Source: Takakia lepidozioides (taxonomy: Eukaryota > Streptophyta > Takakiopsida > Takakiales > Takakiaceae). From it: a stretch of DNA of 64,000 nt. Of this stretch, positions 21,266-33,568 are shown in pieces. The DNA lies in the NCBI GenBank assembly GCA_030704615.1, contig CM060734.1, positions 36,162,042 to 36,226,041 of the forward strand, given 5' to 3'. The translations under genes were made by a program, and so were the position numbers. Each line of letters opens with the position of its first letter. Position 1 is the first letter of the stretch. The notes below the pieces were generated by a model. The model made no database searches. It saw only the letters and a list, made by a program, of their open reading frames with translations, and was not told where the DNA came from.

Positions 21266-21720
21266 AATACCTGTCAGATTACCAGATGTCATTTTGAACA
21301 CTGCCCCTGCCTTGGTGGACATGTATGTCAAATGTGGGTGCATCGAGGATGCAAAGGGAGTGTTCAACACTATGGCTGAACGGGATGTGGTGTCATGGAG
21401 TGCGATGTTTGCAGGGTATGCACAACAGGGGCGTGGGATGGAGGCTTTGGAGACCTATGAGCAAATTATGAGGGAAGGGATACTGAAGCCCGACCACATA
21501 ACGTGTGTATGTGTTTGCAATGCGTGTGCAAGCCTGGCAGCCCTGGAAAAGGGCAGAAGGTCTATGGTTGCATCGTCAAAGCTACAAATGTACCAGATGT
21601 CATTTTGAACACTCCCCTGGTGGACAATATGTATGCCAAATGTAGGTGTAGCAAGGATGCAAAGGGAGTGTTCAACAACATGGCTGAACAAGATGTGGTG
21701 TCTTGGAGTACCATGATGAC
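21266..21720 (+). pseudogene. Captured pentatricopeptide repeat (PPR, PLS-type) gene fragment
   Basis: Two successive PPR blocks inside the CACTA element. The first reads LPDVILNTAPALVDMYVKCG, CIEDAKGVFNTMAERDVVSWSAMFAGYAQQGRGMEALETYEQI, and a segment corresponding to KPDHITxVxVxNACASLAALEKGR. The second, after a frame change at about 21,500-21,560, reads VPDVILNTPLVDNMYAKCRCSKDAKGVFNNMAEQDVVSWSTMM and stops abruptly near 21,720. In plants, PLS-type PPR proteins bind RNA in organelles and are often linked to RNA editing. Here only about five partial motifs remain, with no start codon, targeting peptide or E/DYW end, and frames are broken. It is best read as transduplicated host sequence carried by the transposon. 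Confidence 0.85.
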
Positions 21721-22564
21721 CACCTTCCCCGGTGACTCTCTCTCCCTCTCTCCCTCTCCCTCTATAAATCTTTGGATTTCATCTGGCCTTATCCTTTTGA
21801 GGTTATTTAGTTTTTCATCCCTACCTTTTTTCATCCAAATCTGGATGATTTTATTTTATTATTGGATGATGAAACTTGATATATAGAAAGCTAGAGTTAC
21901 CATCTATTTTTTCATCTAAACTGGATGATCTACATAAATAATGGTTACCTATTATAAAATCCAAGAGAATAATAAAACTACCATCATAAATGATGGTAGT
22001 TATTAAACCTAAACCTATACCATAACCCTAAAAGATACATCTCTATGGGATGTCATCCAGTGACAAAATCCCTATCTTGGTAAAATGTGATATTTCATCC
22101 ATCCTGGATGAAAAATCGGGCAGTTTTGCCCTAAGCAGGCCGACACACTTCAAGCACTGAACTCGTGCTTCAGTGATCTTTGATGATGCGCCGTATAAAC
22201 CTGCTCCCCTGCTGCTACATGGTACTCGTGATTGCTGGCTCTTGGGATGCGCAGTGGTGGTTAAACAGATTCTTCTATGGCAGACGACAAAGCCGTGATT
22301 GCTCTGATCAGGAACTCATGGTTCTTTATTTTGCAGCGGCGCTTTTACTCCTTGTTGGGAAGTACTCTATCCCTATTTATCTACAGATTACTTGCTGTTC
22401 TCTCTTTGTGTATGAGCCACTCTCTAGCTGTGAACGCTTCTACTCTGACTGCGTTCTGTTGGAGACAATCTGTTGGACGCCATGGCGCAAGGCATACCAC
22501 AAACACTCAAGGTTTTTTTTTGAGTTTATCATTGCTTGAACTGTGATCTGTACTTGCTTTAGAA

Positions 22565-24230
22565 TTCAACACTGACATGGATAGCAACTATGAAGACCTG
22601 CCACTTACCTGCTGCATCCTCACTAACACACATCGCTATGTGGTGGTTTTTGGGACGGGCACAGGTGAGGGTCTTCACTTGTCTTGATTTCTTGAAGCTT
22701 GCAGTTCTTGTTCTTGCAAATGTGGATACTGCTGCTGCCTAAGCTGCTGATGCCATCTGCTGTTTCGAACTACCACCATGCCACTTCAGACCTGCGCCAA
22801 GATTGCTCCAATGAGGATCTGCTTCTCTCCTTACCCCTGTTTATGGTTTTTTACAACCACATTTGCATGTGTAGGAGTTTAGCTATGAAGGATACAATGA
22901 TACAAAAAAACAGTTATTACTCTGACTGCCTTGATACTTGGCAAATGAGAACTCTTGGTATGACTCTGATGGATCAAAAGGATAGGCTTTGATAGATAAC
23001 ACACATTCTTCAAGGCCCTCATATCATTTTGGTTTCATGGCTTGATAACAAACTGGGGTTTCTGAGCTGCTCTTTCACCTTGGCAGAACTACTTTATGTG
23101 GCCTTAAAATACCATTTCCTTTTTAAGAATCTTGCTTATATCTTGGTTCTAAAACATCATCTTCAAACCAAACCTGCAATCTGGTTCTTGAAATGAGTTT
23201 ATAATGGATTCTTGAGACAATGATGTGTACTATGGTGCTTTCATGATATGAATGACCTGGAATCCCACACTCCCGCCCTGTTTTTTCAGAGACCCTGAAA
23301 TATAATTGGGTATTCAAATGAGATTGTAAACATGAAAGAGAATGTTAGATGGTGCCCTGTAAAGGGCTGTTTTGTCTTTCAATGACAATGACCTTAGCGG
23401 TCTTGTCCATGTCTTGACATGACATGTATATCTTCCCTCTCTCCAACTACTTGTTTGGGATTATCAATTTTTTTCCATAATACTTATTTTGGAAATACTA
23501 GATATTTTTAATCCCAATTTTTAAGGTTTCATCCATACTGAATGAAATTTCTGTTATAATAGGCAGATATGCATTTCAATGCATTTTAGGTTTATGCTCC
23601 TTTGATTTAAACCTATTGAATGCCCATTTTTCATCCTGATCTGATACCATCCATACCGAATGGTGGATGAAATCGCGGGTGGTTTTCCTTTAATTGTCTC
23701 TCTGCCCTAGACACAGCACGATATCGTGCGTGTTTTTTTTCTCTGGAAGAGGGCGATGGCGGCTGAATGCCCGAGCAGCAAGATCCGAACGGGTATGTTC
23801 TTGTTTTTTGAACGCGCGATGACGGCAGACACTTTCATCTCCCGCGATGGCAAATGACATACTGTTATGTTTGCCTACGTTTTTTCCTCATTGATGAAGC
23901 AGCGGCAGTTATGGAGGTGGGGAAGCGGCCTGTATTACAAGATACAACCTGTCCTCAACTCTCTTCCCGTTGCATTCTGTTGTGCTCGTTCAAATTCAGA
24001 TGATGAACACTGCAACGTCCTACTCCACAAAAGATTGAGGTTCTTTGTGGTGTCACATCTATGCTTTCTTCTGCTGGTTCTGTGATCTTTGCATGCTTTA
24101 TGGCTCATACCTGACATGGATAGCAACTGTGAAATCCTGTAATTCACCTCGCGCATCCTCACTAACGCACAAAACATTTTTTGTGTTTGTTTTTGGGACG
24201 GGCGCAGGTGAGGGATTTCACTTGGCATGA
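22565..24230 (+). repeat. Diverged internal duplication within the CACTA element
   Basis: About 120 bp at 22,570-22,688 recurs at 24,110-24,228. Shared words are CTGACATGGATAGCAACT, GCATCCTCACTAAC and TTTTTGGGACGGGC(A/G)CAGGTGAGGG, with spaced differences. Upstream sequence around 22,170-22,330 and 23,750-23,900 may belong to the same duplicated unit. GTGAGG after CAG looks like an exon-intron junction, which hints at captured gene sequence, but no protein family is recognisable. Confidence 0.6.
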
Positions 24231-24989
24231 ACTCTTTGGCTTGCAGATGATCTGGTTACTGCAGGAGGGATAAGATATGCTGCAAGCTGCCGTTGTTGCA
24301 ATTTTCTGCTAAAGCTGCTTCAAGGGGGATATGCCTTAAACCTTTACTTTGATTTCTGGTTCTTGGTAACCAAATCTGTTAAGTCAGGGAAGTAAATGGG
24401 CTGGGCCTCCTAGAAATCAGACCTTATTGTGAAGGTTCGGGCTGGTTGTGATGACAAGGGTTTGGTGATGCAAGTGTGACATTGGATGCATTTTTCCAGA
24501 CCTGTTTTCTGGCCTTTTGGAGAGTCAGACAATGCTGTTTATGCCTCACCAGTTTAGAATGTATTAAGTAAGGCATTGGGTAAGCCTTTTTAAGAACACA
24601 TACATTCTTTCAAGCTCCCCCATGGAGATTATAACCTGATTACAGACTGGTATTTTTGAGGATCTCTCTAAAACTTGGCAGAGTGACTGGATAAGGCCCT
24701 GGGATACATACCATAGCCCTGTATCTACTTATGGAAGTACAATCAGTTCAGCTTGTGCTTTTAGGAACATACAAGTCCTTTAAAGCTGTAATAGGGAATT
24801 GTTTTCATCAAAGCTCTCACTCTTAGGCCTGCTGGAATGGTTTTCTCAAAGACCTGTTGAGCTTACAACATACTTGTTTAAGCTATTTGAACCCAAGAAT
24901 TACCAAGCCAGTATTTTTAAAGGGCTTTTTTGATTACGAACTGTATTCTTAAGCTCCCCCCAGAGATTGGGAATGTGACATGGTAATGA

Positions 24990-25013
24990 CTCTCTCTCTC
25001 TCTCTCTCTCTCC
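24990..25013. repeat. TC microsatellite
   Basis: An uninterrupted run of about 11 CT/TC dinucleotides within the CACTA interior. Confidence 0.95.
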
Positions 25014-26149
25014 TCCTCTGATACATGATACATATATACATGATTTGTGTAGAGGCATGGATAGCTGAAGGAGCAGGGATAGAGTGCATGGGTCCAGATT
25101 CATCCAAGAGGGCCGGATTTCAATCTCCAGATTACATATGATTCCCTGTGGAAGGATAGCTACAAGAAACCTACTGGATAGATGATCAATTGGTTGGTCT
25201 TGAGCTGAAGAGCACGACCCCTGCAGGGATGTCTCTCCATCTGTAGATCTTTTAGGAAGTGGAAGGCTAGGCCTAGGGCCCAGCTTTCTTATGACATTGT
25301 TAGCTGATTTTCAGTTCTTCTCCTTAGCTCGGTGCCTTTCTGTTTCCAAGTTATGGCAGTAGTTTCTGGCTGCAGTCTCTTTTCCTGTTAGACTCTTTAG
25401 CTCTATGCAGACCCCCTTCTTTGCTTGCCTTCCTTCTTACTACTCTTTCTTGTCTTGGTACGCAAAGCTGTGTCTTCATCTTTCAGCCTCTATGGCACTC
25501 TATCCAGAGGTTATTTTTCCTCTTTGTATCCAAAGACATTTTATGTCCATTACCTATAAAGTTCTAGAGGCCATTGTCCCCCACTGTCCCTCTTTGTTAA
25601 CAAAAATAAAAATAAAAATAAAAGACAACAATGGCTTCTATTCTATTTTCCTAGAAACCTAATGAGAATTTAAATCAATTAATAATCTAAATATTATAAT
25701 TGAATGATTTAATTTATTAAATTAAAATATTATTAAAAAACCTCTTTAGTCATGAAGTTATATACTCATGACTACATCATGGCAACGTGACATTATATGA
25801 TACGATATTCTTTCCCATGTGTGGGTCATATATGTTGTCCATGTGGACACGTGTCACATCCGGAGTGCTACATATGTCTCTCTGACGCCTCTCCAATGGA
25901 GTTATACTTTGTAGACATGTAGTCATATAGTTAGTCATATATAAATCATATAGTTGTGACTACATCCTCTCTACAGCATGACTCCAGGTGCCACGCACGC
26001 AGTCACAGCTATGACTTGCAAAACGCAGTCCTAAAGACTAGTCGCTATGACAGGGCTTTTTTCATTGCAGAGTGATATAGTCATGAACGCATATAGGACT
26101 GAAAAAATAGTCATATGTGCAGTCATAAAAACGCTCATCTGTTGTAGTG

Positions 26150-28360
26150 ACATCTAGGCGACTAAACTCTACATCTGAGATGATTCGTATATGGGCTAAC
26201 TATAAGTGATTTGGTAAGGGACGGTATCAAACACTGAAGACAAGGAATATGACACTTAGAAGAAAACTTAGACAAAGTTCTATATCTTCAGGCTGCTCCT
26301 CCCTCGCAAGACATAATGTTTCAGAGACTAGAATAGCTTGACAGCTTACTCATGCGCTCAACTAGCCCATCAAGACAGTAGTATTCCTCCTTTTGGTGAC
26401 CTTATTTTTGAAGTGTCCCCATGTTGTTTCAATAAACCCAATCGATGTTAAAAGCAAATGATATTGTTGGGATGACACCTTAGATATCTTCCTTAAGTAA
26501 GTTGATGTGTTGCATGACATAACTCTATGAAGTGTTTGAAATAAGTTTCTTGGAACTCTAAGCATCATGAACAACATAACTGGTTACACGTTTGAATGAC
26601 ACTTTAAAATGTTTGAATTGCTATCAGACTCAATTGTGTCGGTGACTTCTTTGCATTGTCACCATGGATATTCTTTTGTGGGTTTCTTTGCCTAGGGATA
26701 GAGCTAATTCATATTTAGTGCTTATGGTGTGTTGTATCAATGCAAAGTTTGGTTTTGTATATTTCTACAACGATTGCGAGTGATATTCTGCTTCGAAGAT
26801 TAGAGTTTACTCCAATAGATGGTTCCAGTGTGACCCTGCAGCGGATGTCCTCCCTTGTAAACACGTGGTGTTTGAAAATTGATATGGATACATACCCCAG
26901 GGAAGAAGATTGTTATGGTGACTTCTTCAAGTTTATGGTGAAATACTTGAGAGAGGTTCACGACGTGGCAATTACAGATGGTGGGCCGGAAGGGGGCCAG
27001 ACCTGAAGACCTCTCAGGGAAAGGGTTGTTGTAGGTTATTGGATGTACATTCGCAACAATCTTCACTGTCATTTGATGAGATATGTTTTAAATCATGGAG
27101 GCTTTATATCTTCCTTGATAGTCATATCATATTTACTAGTATTACAATATTAGCACAACAATCTGAAGTCGACTCTCATTAGATCTCTATGGATCGGTTG
27201 AGCTCTGATATCATGCAGAAGTTATAGAGAGAGTGCAACTTGTAATTGATATGAATAGGATGTGACAATAGTGAGTGTGTGTTCACTTTAGACATGTGAA
27301 AAGTCATGACTACTGACAACATGGAAGTGATTTAATGAGTTGAAAGATTGTAAGATGAATAGGGTATACCTAATAGATTCCCTGTTCATATCTAAATATC
27401 TTTCAGGGAACATCATTATCATCAAGCCTATGATCAAGATACATATTGGAATCCAACACTTGAAACAAACTCTCTGACATACATACTTTACAAGAAATCA
27501 CGATGATGCATGATATATCTTGTAATCGCTCGCATTCTTGAAGTAGAATGAAAATTGAATCAATCACTGTTTGCACGTTTGCTGAGGGAGATCTCTCATG
27601 TGCTACGGAACAAGGAATCAAGCTCACATGTGCATTCTTGAACAACTTTTGCAGATAGAATGAATATTGGATCAATGAATCACCGTTGCTGAGGAAGATC
27701 TCTCATGTGCTGCAAAATATGGAATCAAGCTCACATGTCTTGTAATCGCTCGGGCTCTTGAACAACTGTTGCAAGTAGAAATATTGAATCAATGAATGAG
27801 AGAAATCTCTCATGCGGAACATGGAATGAAGTCAATAGGTCTAAGTCACACAAATGATCATAACTCTGTTGTCTAAGAGTTGTGTCCCTTCAAGATTCAC
27901 CATATGACATGTTGAATGTAGAATTGACTTCCAACAATTTTATGATCTAATTGTCCATTTTAATCTCAATGTCTCCCCTCACACTCTTTCTCCAAGCACC
28001 AATTCTTCAGGATATTGGAAGCTGATCAGCGCACTCACATTTGCACATCAACAAGAACTTGAGATAAATAGATGGACATGGAAAAATGAATTCATACCGA
28101 GCTCAAGAGATGAAGATGAGCAACCTGATCATGACTTCAATCCATTCTACACAGTTTTTTTGAGACGAACTCTGCGTTTTCGAGATTCCTACATTCATAT
28201 TCAAAATACACTAGGTACCTTCATTTGCACGTTTATAGACGGATGAAAACTCCTTACACCTACCTCCATCTCTAAAAGCCTTCAGATGGATGTAATCATA
28301 TGTAATATGGATGAACTGTTTCCCTATGCACCTTTGATAATATGGTGATTTATCTAGTGA
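26150..28360. other. Repeat debris, no supported gene
   Basis: Frames are short and unconvincing. GCTCTGATATCA at 27,202-27,213 is close to the reverse complement of the initiator-Met tRNA primer-binding site used by copia elements (TGGTATCAGAGC). It suggests the edge of a minus-strand copia 5' LTR that would extend rightwards, but the LTR itself is not delimited. From 27,500 to 27,845 about three degenerate copies of a ~110-bp unit follow one another. Confidence 0.4.
27500..27845. repeat. Degenerate tandem repeat, about 3 units of ~110 bp
   Basis: Recurring ordered words: GTAATCGCTCG, TTGAACAACT, TTGCA(G/A), ATTG(A/G)ATCAATGAATC, GAGATCTCTCATGTGCT and GGAATCAAGCTCACATGT. Copies have small indels and the third is shortened. 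Confidence 0.75.
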
Positions 28361-28610
28361 CTTAGGACATGGATGATTTTGCTTGGTGATTCTTGCCGGT
28401 GACAAAAAGACAGCTTTTGCTGTTGTGCATGCCTTCACGGAACCTTAGGACATGGATGATTTTGCTTGGTGATTCTTGCCGGTGACATAAAGACAGCTTT
28501 TGCTGTTGTGCATGCCTTCACGGAACCTTAGGACATGGATGATTTTGCTTGGTGATTCTTGCCGGTGACATAAAGACAGCTTTTGCTGTTGTGCATGCCT
28601 TCACGGAACC
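28361..28610. repeat. Near-identical tandem triplication, 83-bp period
   Basis: Three copies start with CTTAGGACATGGATGATTTT at 28,361, 28,444 and 28,527 and end with CTTCACGGAACC. The first copy differs from the others at one noticed base (ACAAAAAG against ACATAAAG). The near-identity means the expansion is recent or kept homogeneous. Confidence 0.95.
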
Positions 28611-31600
28611 AGGCCGCTGGGTGGGGCCTTGGTCTTTTCCTTGACTGTACTGTAAAGAACGACGTCAACTTTTATCTTGAACCTTCAACTATTGTTCATT
28701 CCAAATGCAACATATATGCCCATAGCTTCACTCTGGGCAGGTACCTATATAGAACAACTAGGCTGGAAGGAATGGTTCTATCCGTAGTCCTTTAAGTACT
28801 TACCTAGTCTCAAGTCGCTCTCGTTACCTACAGAAGGTACCTACATACGTACTACTCCTAGTACATACGGTACATACGTATATATGAAGATAATGCCCGG
28901 CCCGGGAAAGTCACGTGGAATACAAGGGCGGGGGCCCGCATACTGTCCGTGTTTTCTATTGGGCCGACGTGGGGTCGACGGTGCGACCAACTTTTGGACG
29001 AACAAAGAGAATATGTGGACGAAAAGAGGAGAAGCCGTGGGTTGTTTGGTGGAAAAAGTCTACAGTGCTGGTGTCTCCATGTTTTGTAGCTAAGCATCCG
29101 ATGGTGGGCGTGTGGGGCCGGAACCAATTTGTTCGAGACGAGTCAAGGAGTACTTTTTGGGATTTGGGCTGCTCATCAGAAAGACTGCTCAGAAATACAT
29201 AGCTGAATCAACGTCTCCAATACGCTCCTCCCACATGGAAGGACGACCTAAGACTGACATGAGTGGCCTTCTGCAGACTCCTGAGTCAGGCTGACAACCG
29301 TTGCTGAACACAACTGTTTTCTCTCCTATATGATTGAATCTCTGAGAAGGTTGATTGCTGATTGTAAATATATATGAGTAGTGGCAGAGATGACATAAGC
29401 AAGGGTATTACAAGGCCTACTACGGGCTGAAGCTTCCCACTAACTGGTAGAGTAGCAGTCCACCCACCGGGCGAAACCAAGTACAAGCAGTCTGCCGACT
29501 GCAGAGTGGCGATCTGCTTCGGGCAATGTGGGAGCGCAGGGGACCTGCTGTACAGTGTAAGATGAGCAGAGGCTCAGCTCATCCAGGATGACGAGCGACA
29601 GGCTCACTACTTACATAGCCATGACCTGGGAAAGCTTCGGGATCTTGGGCGGAGCCTCATTATTGACATCTGTCGGCCATCCTTCGACTCCCTTGCTAAC
29701 ATAGCCGCGAGTTGGTGGACCAGTTTGTCGTTTGTGAAGAGGACAAACTAGGACACCAAAAACATGTCGTCTCTACCAAACTATTTGCGGAAGTTGGACT
29801 CCTTCCGCATGTGGAAAATCATGATTGAGTGCCAGATAATTTCTGTCTCTTCCTTTACATAACAAAAAGGTCAATCCATATATTCTCTGCGTTGAATTCC
29901 ATCTTAGAGGTCAGCATGACTTAATAAATGACACAGCTCGTGGATGAAACATATACTCCTCTGAGCCTCATGAAGGATCGAGGAGATGCAAATCATCGTT
30001 TAGCTTAGGAAGACCTAGAAAATTCTTAGTACTACCAAGTGATCCCGTCCTGTTCTAACAGAATCTTGCCCAAGCTTTCAAATACCTACAGTAAGCTCTA
30101 TCTAGCTTCTGAAAGGATGAGCGCAAGATTGGAATTGCAATGGAGACTGTTGGAATCAGACTATTGTGTAGACTGGCAAAGGTACACCTAGGTGACTAAT
30201 AAGACGTCTCATCCGACCATGTTCTGAAGTTGGAAAAATATTTCGAACTTGCAGACAAGCCTTTGGGCCAGTGTTTTTTTTAAGGAATTTGGAAAACAGC
30301 ACAAGTGGCTACAGAGTTTTGCAGGAAATAGCCATTTATTCTGTTCATCCACTGTAATTCATCCACCTATGTACCATCAGCCATATATATCATCCATATT
30401 TGGCGAATTCATCCACAATTTATTTTTTATTTGGAGAAATTTGGCGATTTCATCCATTAAAAAACAGTGGATTTGCGACAGAATATTCGATTTGTTTTTT
30501 GAGGTCGAAATCTGGCGATTATTCGCCCCTAAAAGAATGGCTGCTTTGGGCAGGGGGAAGGGCAAGAAATCTTTGGCAGCCGAGGCTGCATCGAGGATTC
30601 GACAAGTACCTCACATTACAGCCTGTGTGGGACACCACAACCAAGGTGTCGTGGTAAGTAGGTGGAAAACCGTCCATGCGGGGACAACTTTACGCGGGAG
30701 CTCTGCGATCCTCTTGCCGGCTCCGACAATAGCTGTAGGAATCGATCCTACACGACTTCGCATCGGCAGCCTCTGGCATCCGCCAACGGTGGAGATTGAG
30801 GACACCGGAAGGCTGTCAGATCGCTGTCAGAAGCTAGAGCTTACTTGTTTGCACCTTTGTGACTTCCTCTCTTGGAACTCATTGCACCAATAATGGATAT
30901 CCCGCTCGTCCCTGGGTCTTATCCTGTGACCGTTTGCGGCCCTGCCCTATCCCCGGGCCCCCTCGGGCCCCCTCGATAGGCATCTTTCCGTCATCAGGAT
31001 GGCGACTCTGACTCATTGATGAGTAGATCAGCATGATCTTGCCTGGCGTGAGCATTGCTTCAGCAGCAACGAAATCAGTCGTCTTAGAGGCTCGGCCTCA
31101 CATGAAACTGTAATGAAAAATGGCTGTCTCCCATCGGTCGACGGAGTGCAGGGTGCGGAAATCTTGAAGTGTTTTTCCAGAGTACAGGTAGCCTCTGGTT
31201 TCTTGCGTGAGATTTCCGATCTGACGGTGTAAAAGTGGGAACCAGCTTAATTAACACACACATGTTTTCGAATCATCTGCCACCGCCCACACCCGTGCTA
31301 AGCACGACCCACAAACATATCACTAAGCTTGCAAACACCCTGCTCTTGAGTCGAAAACACATCCCTCCCAAGACCCCTCTTTGCACGATCCATTCCCGAT
31401 CCATTCGCCTCTTCCTCCATTTCCAAACGGAATGATGTAACGCAAGTTAACTTACAGTTGTCGCTAGTTGCTCCAAACGGTTATCCTCACCGCCGGTACG
31501 TCTGGTCTTCCGGTTACCGTGTCCCGTCTCCAGATGGATGATTTGTGCCTTTACAAGATGAGGATGGATGGTAACCGTAGTAAGCTGTTCGGGTATACGA

Positions 31601-33390
31601 AGCGAAAATAAAGTAATAAAATAATAAACCCGGCAGTTTTGTACGTGTATATTGCTGCTATCATACCAAGCATCCGTTTTTCTTATCCAACCCGCTGACT
31701 ACGTAGGTTTTTTTCTTTTTTTTTCCTTAAGAGAACAGGGGACAGTGGCCCTGAAAGCTTTACTAATACCTAGGAGAAAAAAACCTTACAACGAGCCATA
31801 AGGCAGAAGATTGAGGTTCCACTAGCATTTTTTTTTCGTTTTGGAAAAAGGGAGTGGACACCACTGTTGGGCCTGATATATAGGGCCTGGCCGGGTATCA
31901 ACCAGGGTATTGAATAACCGACCCGGCTGGTATTGAAAAATGTAATACCTTGCGGCAAGTTTAATGTAATACCCGTCGCAATAATGTAAAGCCCCACACG
32001 ATTGCATCCGCGCATAACTCATATCCAAACAGTGCAACACACACACATCAGTCCATTTGTTTACAAACAAAAGTTACCACAACAGAGATCTTGTATTGTT
32101 GCATTGGTCGCAACATAGTACTCACAGTAACCATCACACACACCAAATTATTTTCACATGGACATGACAAAACTACATATATACTTTGCTTTTTCTCCCA
32201 GTTTAATTGTTTTTCCGCAAGCAAGGAGGCCCGCCGTACCCATTTAATGCACCTAGATTTTACAAAATGTACGGAGTGTGAGGAAACTACTAACAAACTA
32301 TTATCATACATGGAAATGTACCCTTTTTCGCCAAAGGAGGACCCCGTACAATGCAACGGGTACAATTTTTACGAAATGTACGAAGTGAGAATACGGTAAG
32401 CGAAGGAAATAATGTCCAGCGACAATAGTCCCTCAAGAGGAATAATTAAGTTAAAGGTTGTCTTTCGGCTGGATGAAAACTCCTGGATTTGAGATGATAT
32501 CTGTACAAATGGATGAACAATATGGTTCATCCAATAGACTAATATCTGAGTCAAATGTTCCAATCATCATGAGAGCGTGCAGCTCTGAATTTGCAGGTCC
32601 TCTGTCAGAGGATCATTGTGGGAAATTGAATATTTAGTGCAAGTTTGAAGTGACGCATTGCTGATCACCAGAGCACCATCTTCTCCTGCCAGTCAATACT
32701 TGTGCTCAGCATTTTCAGTCTGTGCACAGGATGGTGTGGAATATTTGATAGTAAAGAGATTCTGGGGTTTAGGAATTTGCTATAGACGAGCAAGCAGCCT
32801 GATCAGATCGACCACTTGAGGGCTTTATCAGATCATAATGATCGTGGCTTTTGACTGACCTCGCTGGTAGACTTTGCAACAAAGTCACCGCCTCTCACCC
32901 CTGTCCTGATGGTGAGTTTGGGAATGCCTCTACCTACGGTTGACTTCTAGATCGAAACAGATTACAAGTCTAGAACTTCATCTAATATCTCTACGCTAGA
33001 GTTGGGGCCGAGGAATTCGAGAGTTTGAATGGTACAGTAGTATTCTGCTCCGGATTTTGAGGAGAATGTTGGGGAAATAAGAAAACTTGGCTGCCCCACC
33101 TTAGGGAGAGCGGGAACCACGGCCCGGGTCTAGAGGCCTGGAACACGCTTCCGCAGCTAGGCCCAGGGTTATGTTTAGATTCAACTCTTGAAAGTTGGAA
33201 GAGCATGACACAATTAAGCAGGCTGAGAAGGGTGCGGTCAAATTCTTGATGGGCTTGGTGATGTGCAAGCAAATCTGGATAGTGCTCAGAGCAATCTGGG
33301 CCCACTTTAGAGTCTGATTGAGTTTGATCATCATGATTCCCTCAGCTTGTAGTGTTAAGAGGTGGATTCGTGCACTGCAATCATACATAG
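28611..33390. other. Intergenic stretch, no supported gene
   Basis: No domain-bearing frame seen. A 214-codon frame at 30,249-30,893 and an overlapping frame (30,530-30,657) show no family I recognise. Several GGATGAA/TTCATCC palindromic words at 30,345-30,460, 31,530-31,570 and 32,468-32,535 resemble those inside the CACTA element and at 28,240-28,320, so diverged short transposon copies are likely. A C/G-rich patch with repeated GGGCCCCCTCG lies at 30,952-30,975. Confidence 0.4.
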
Positions 33391-33393
33391 TAG

Positions 33394-33400
33394 TATATAA
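33394..33400 (+). promoter_or_regulatory. TATA box of the pectinesterase gene
   Basis: TATATAA lies 169 bp upstream of the pectinesterase ATG, a plausible core-promoter position that would leave a 5' UTR of about 140 nt. No specific upstream regulatory element is claimed. Confidence 0.55.
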
Positions 33401-33568
33401 ACCGTTCTTGTTTCCCTCCAAACACGCACCACAAGTGAGCGACAAGTGAGCCTGAGATACAGATCATAGTTCAAGGGAGAGAGACAGTAGATCTATCAGC
33501 TATATAGATTTTTTGAGGGAGCAGCGAGACCAATCTGTGATATATTTGCCGTCTTTCAATTTAGACAT

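Larger units (their letters stand above)
19895..26149. mobile_element. CACTA (En/Spm-type) DNA transposon, non-autonomous, carrying PPR fragments
   Basis: The left end starts CACTACAAGAGATGAGCGTT and the right end, read on the minus strand, starts CACTACAACAGATGAGCGTT. Over the first 24 bases they differ at one position. The element is bounded by a 3-bp duplication ACA (19,892-19,894 and 26,150-26,152), the CACTA family hallmark. Subterminal regions on both sides repeat GACTAC, CATGACT and AGTCATA words, as expected for transposase-binding subterminal arrays. Size is 6,255 bp. I see no TNP-D-like transposase in any frame; the interior contains PPR gene fragments, an internal duplication, a TC microsatellite and GGATGAA-rich palindromic pieces. 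It would need a transposase supplied in trans. Confidence 0.92.

Noticed and set aside
30249-30893. 214-codon ORF as a gene
   Set aside because: It begins in TTCATCC-rich repeat sequence and no domain or conserved motif is seen.
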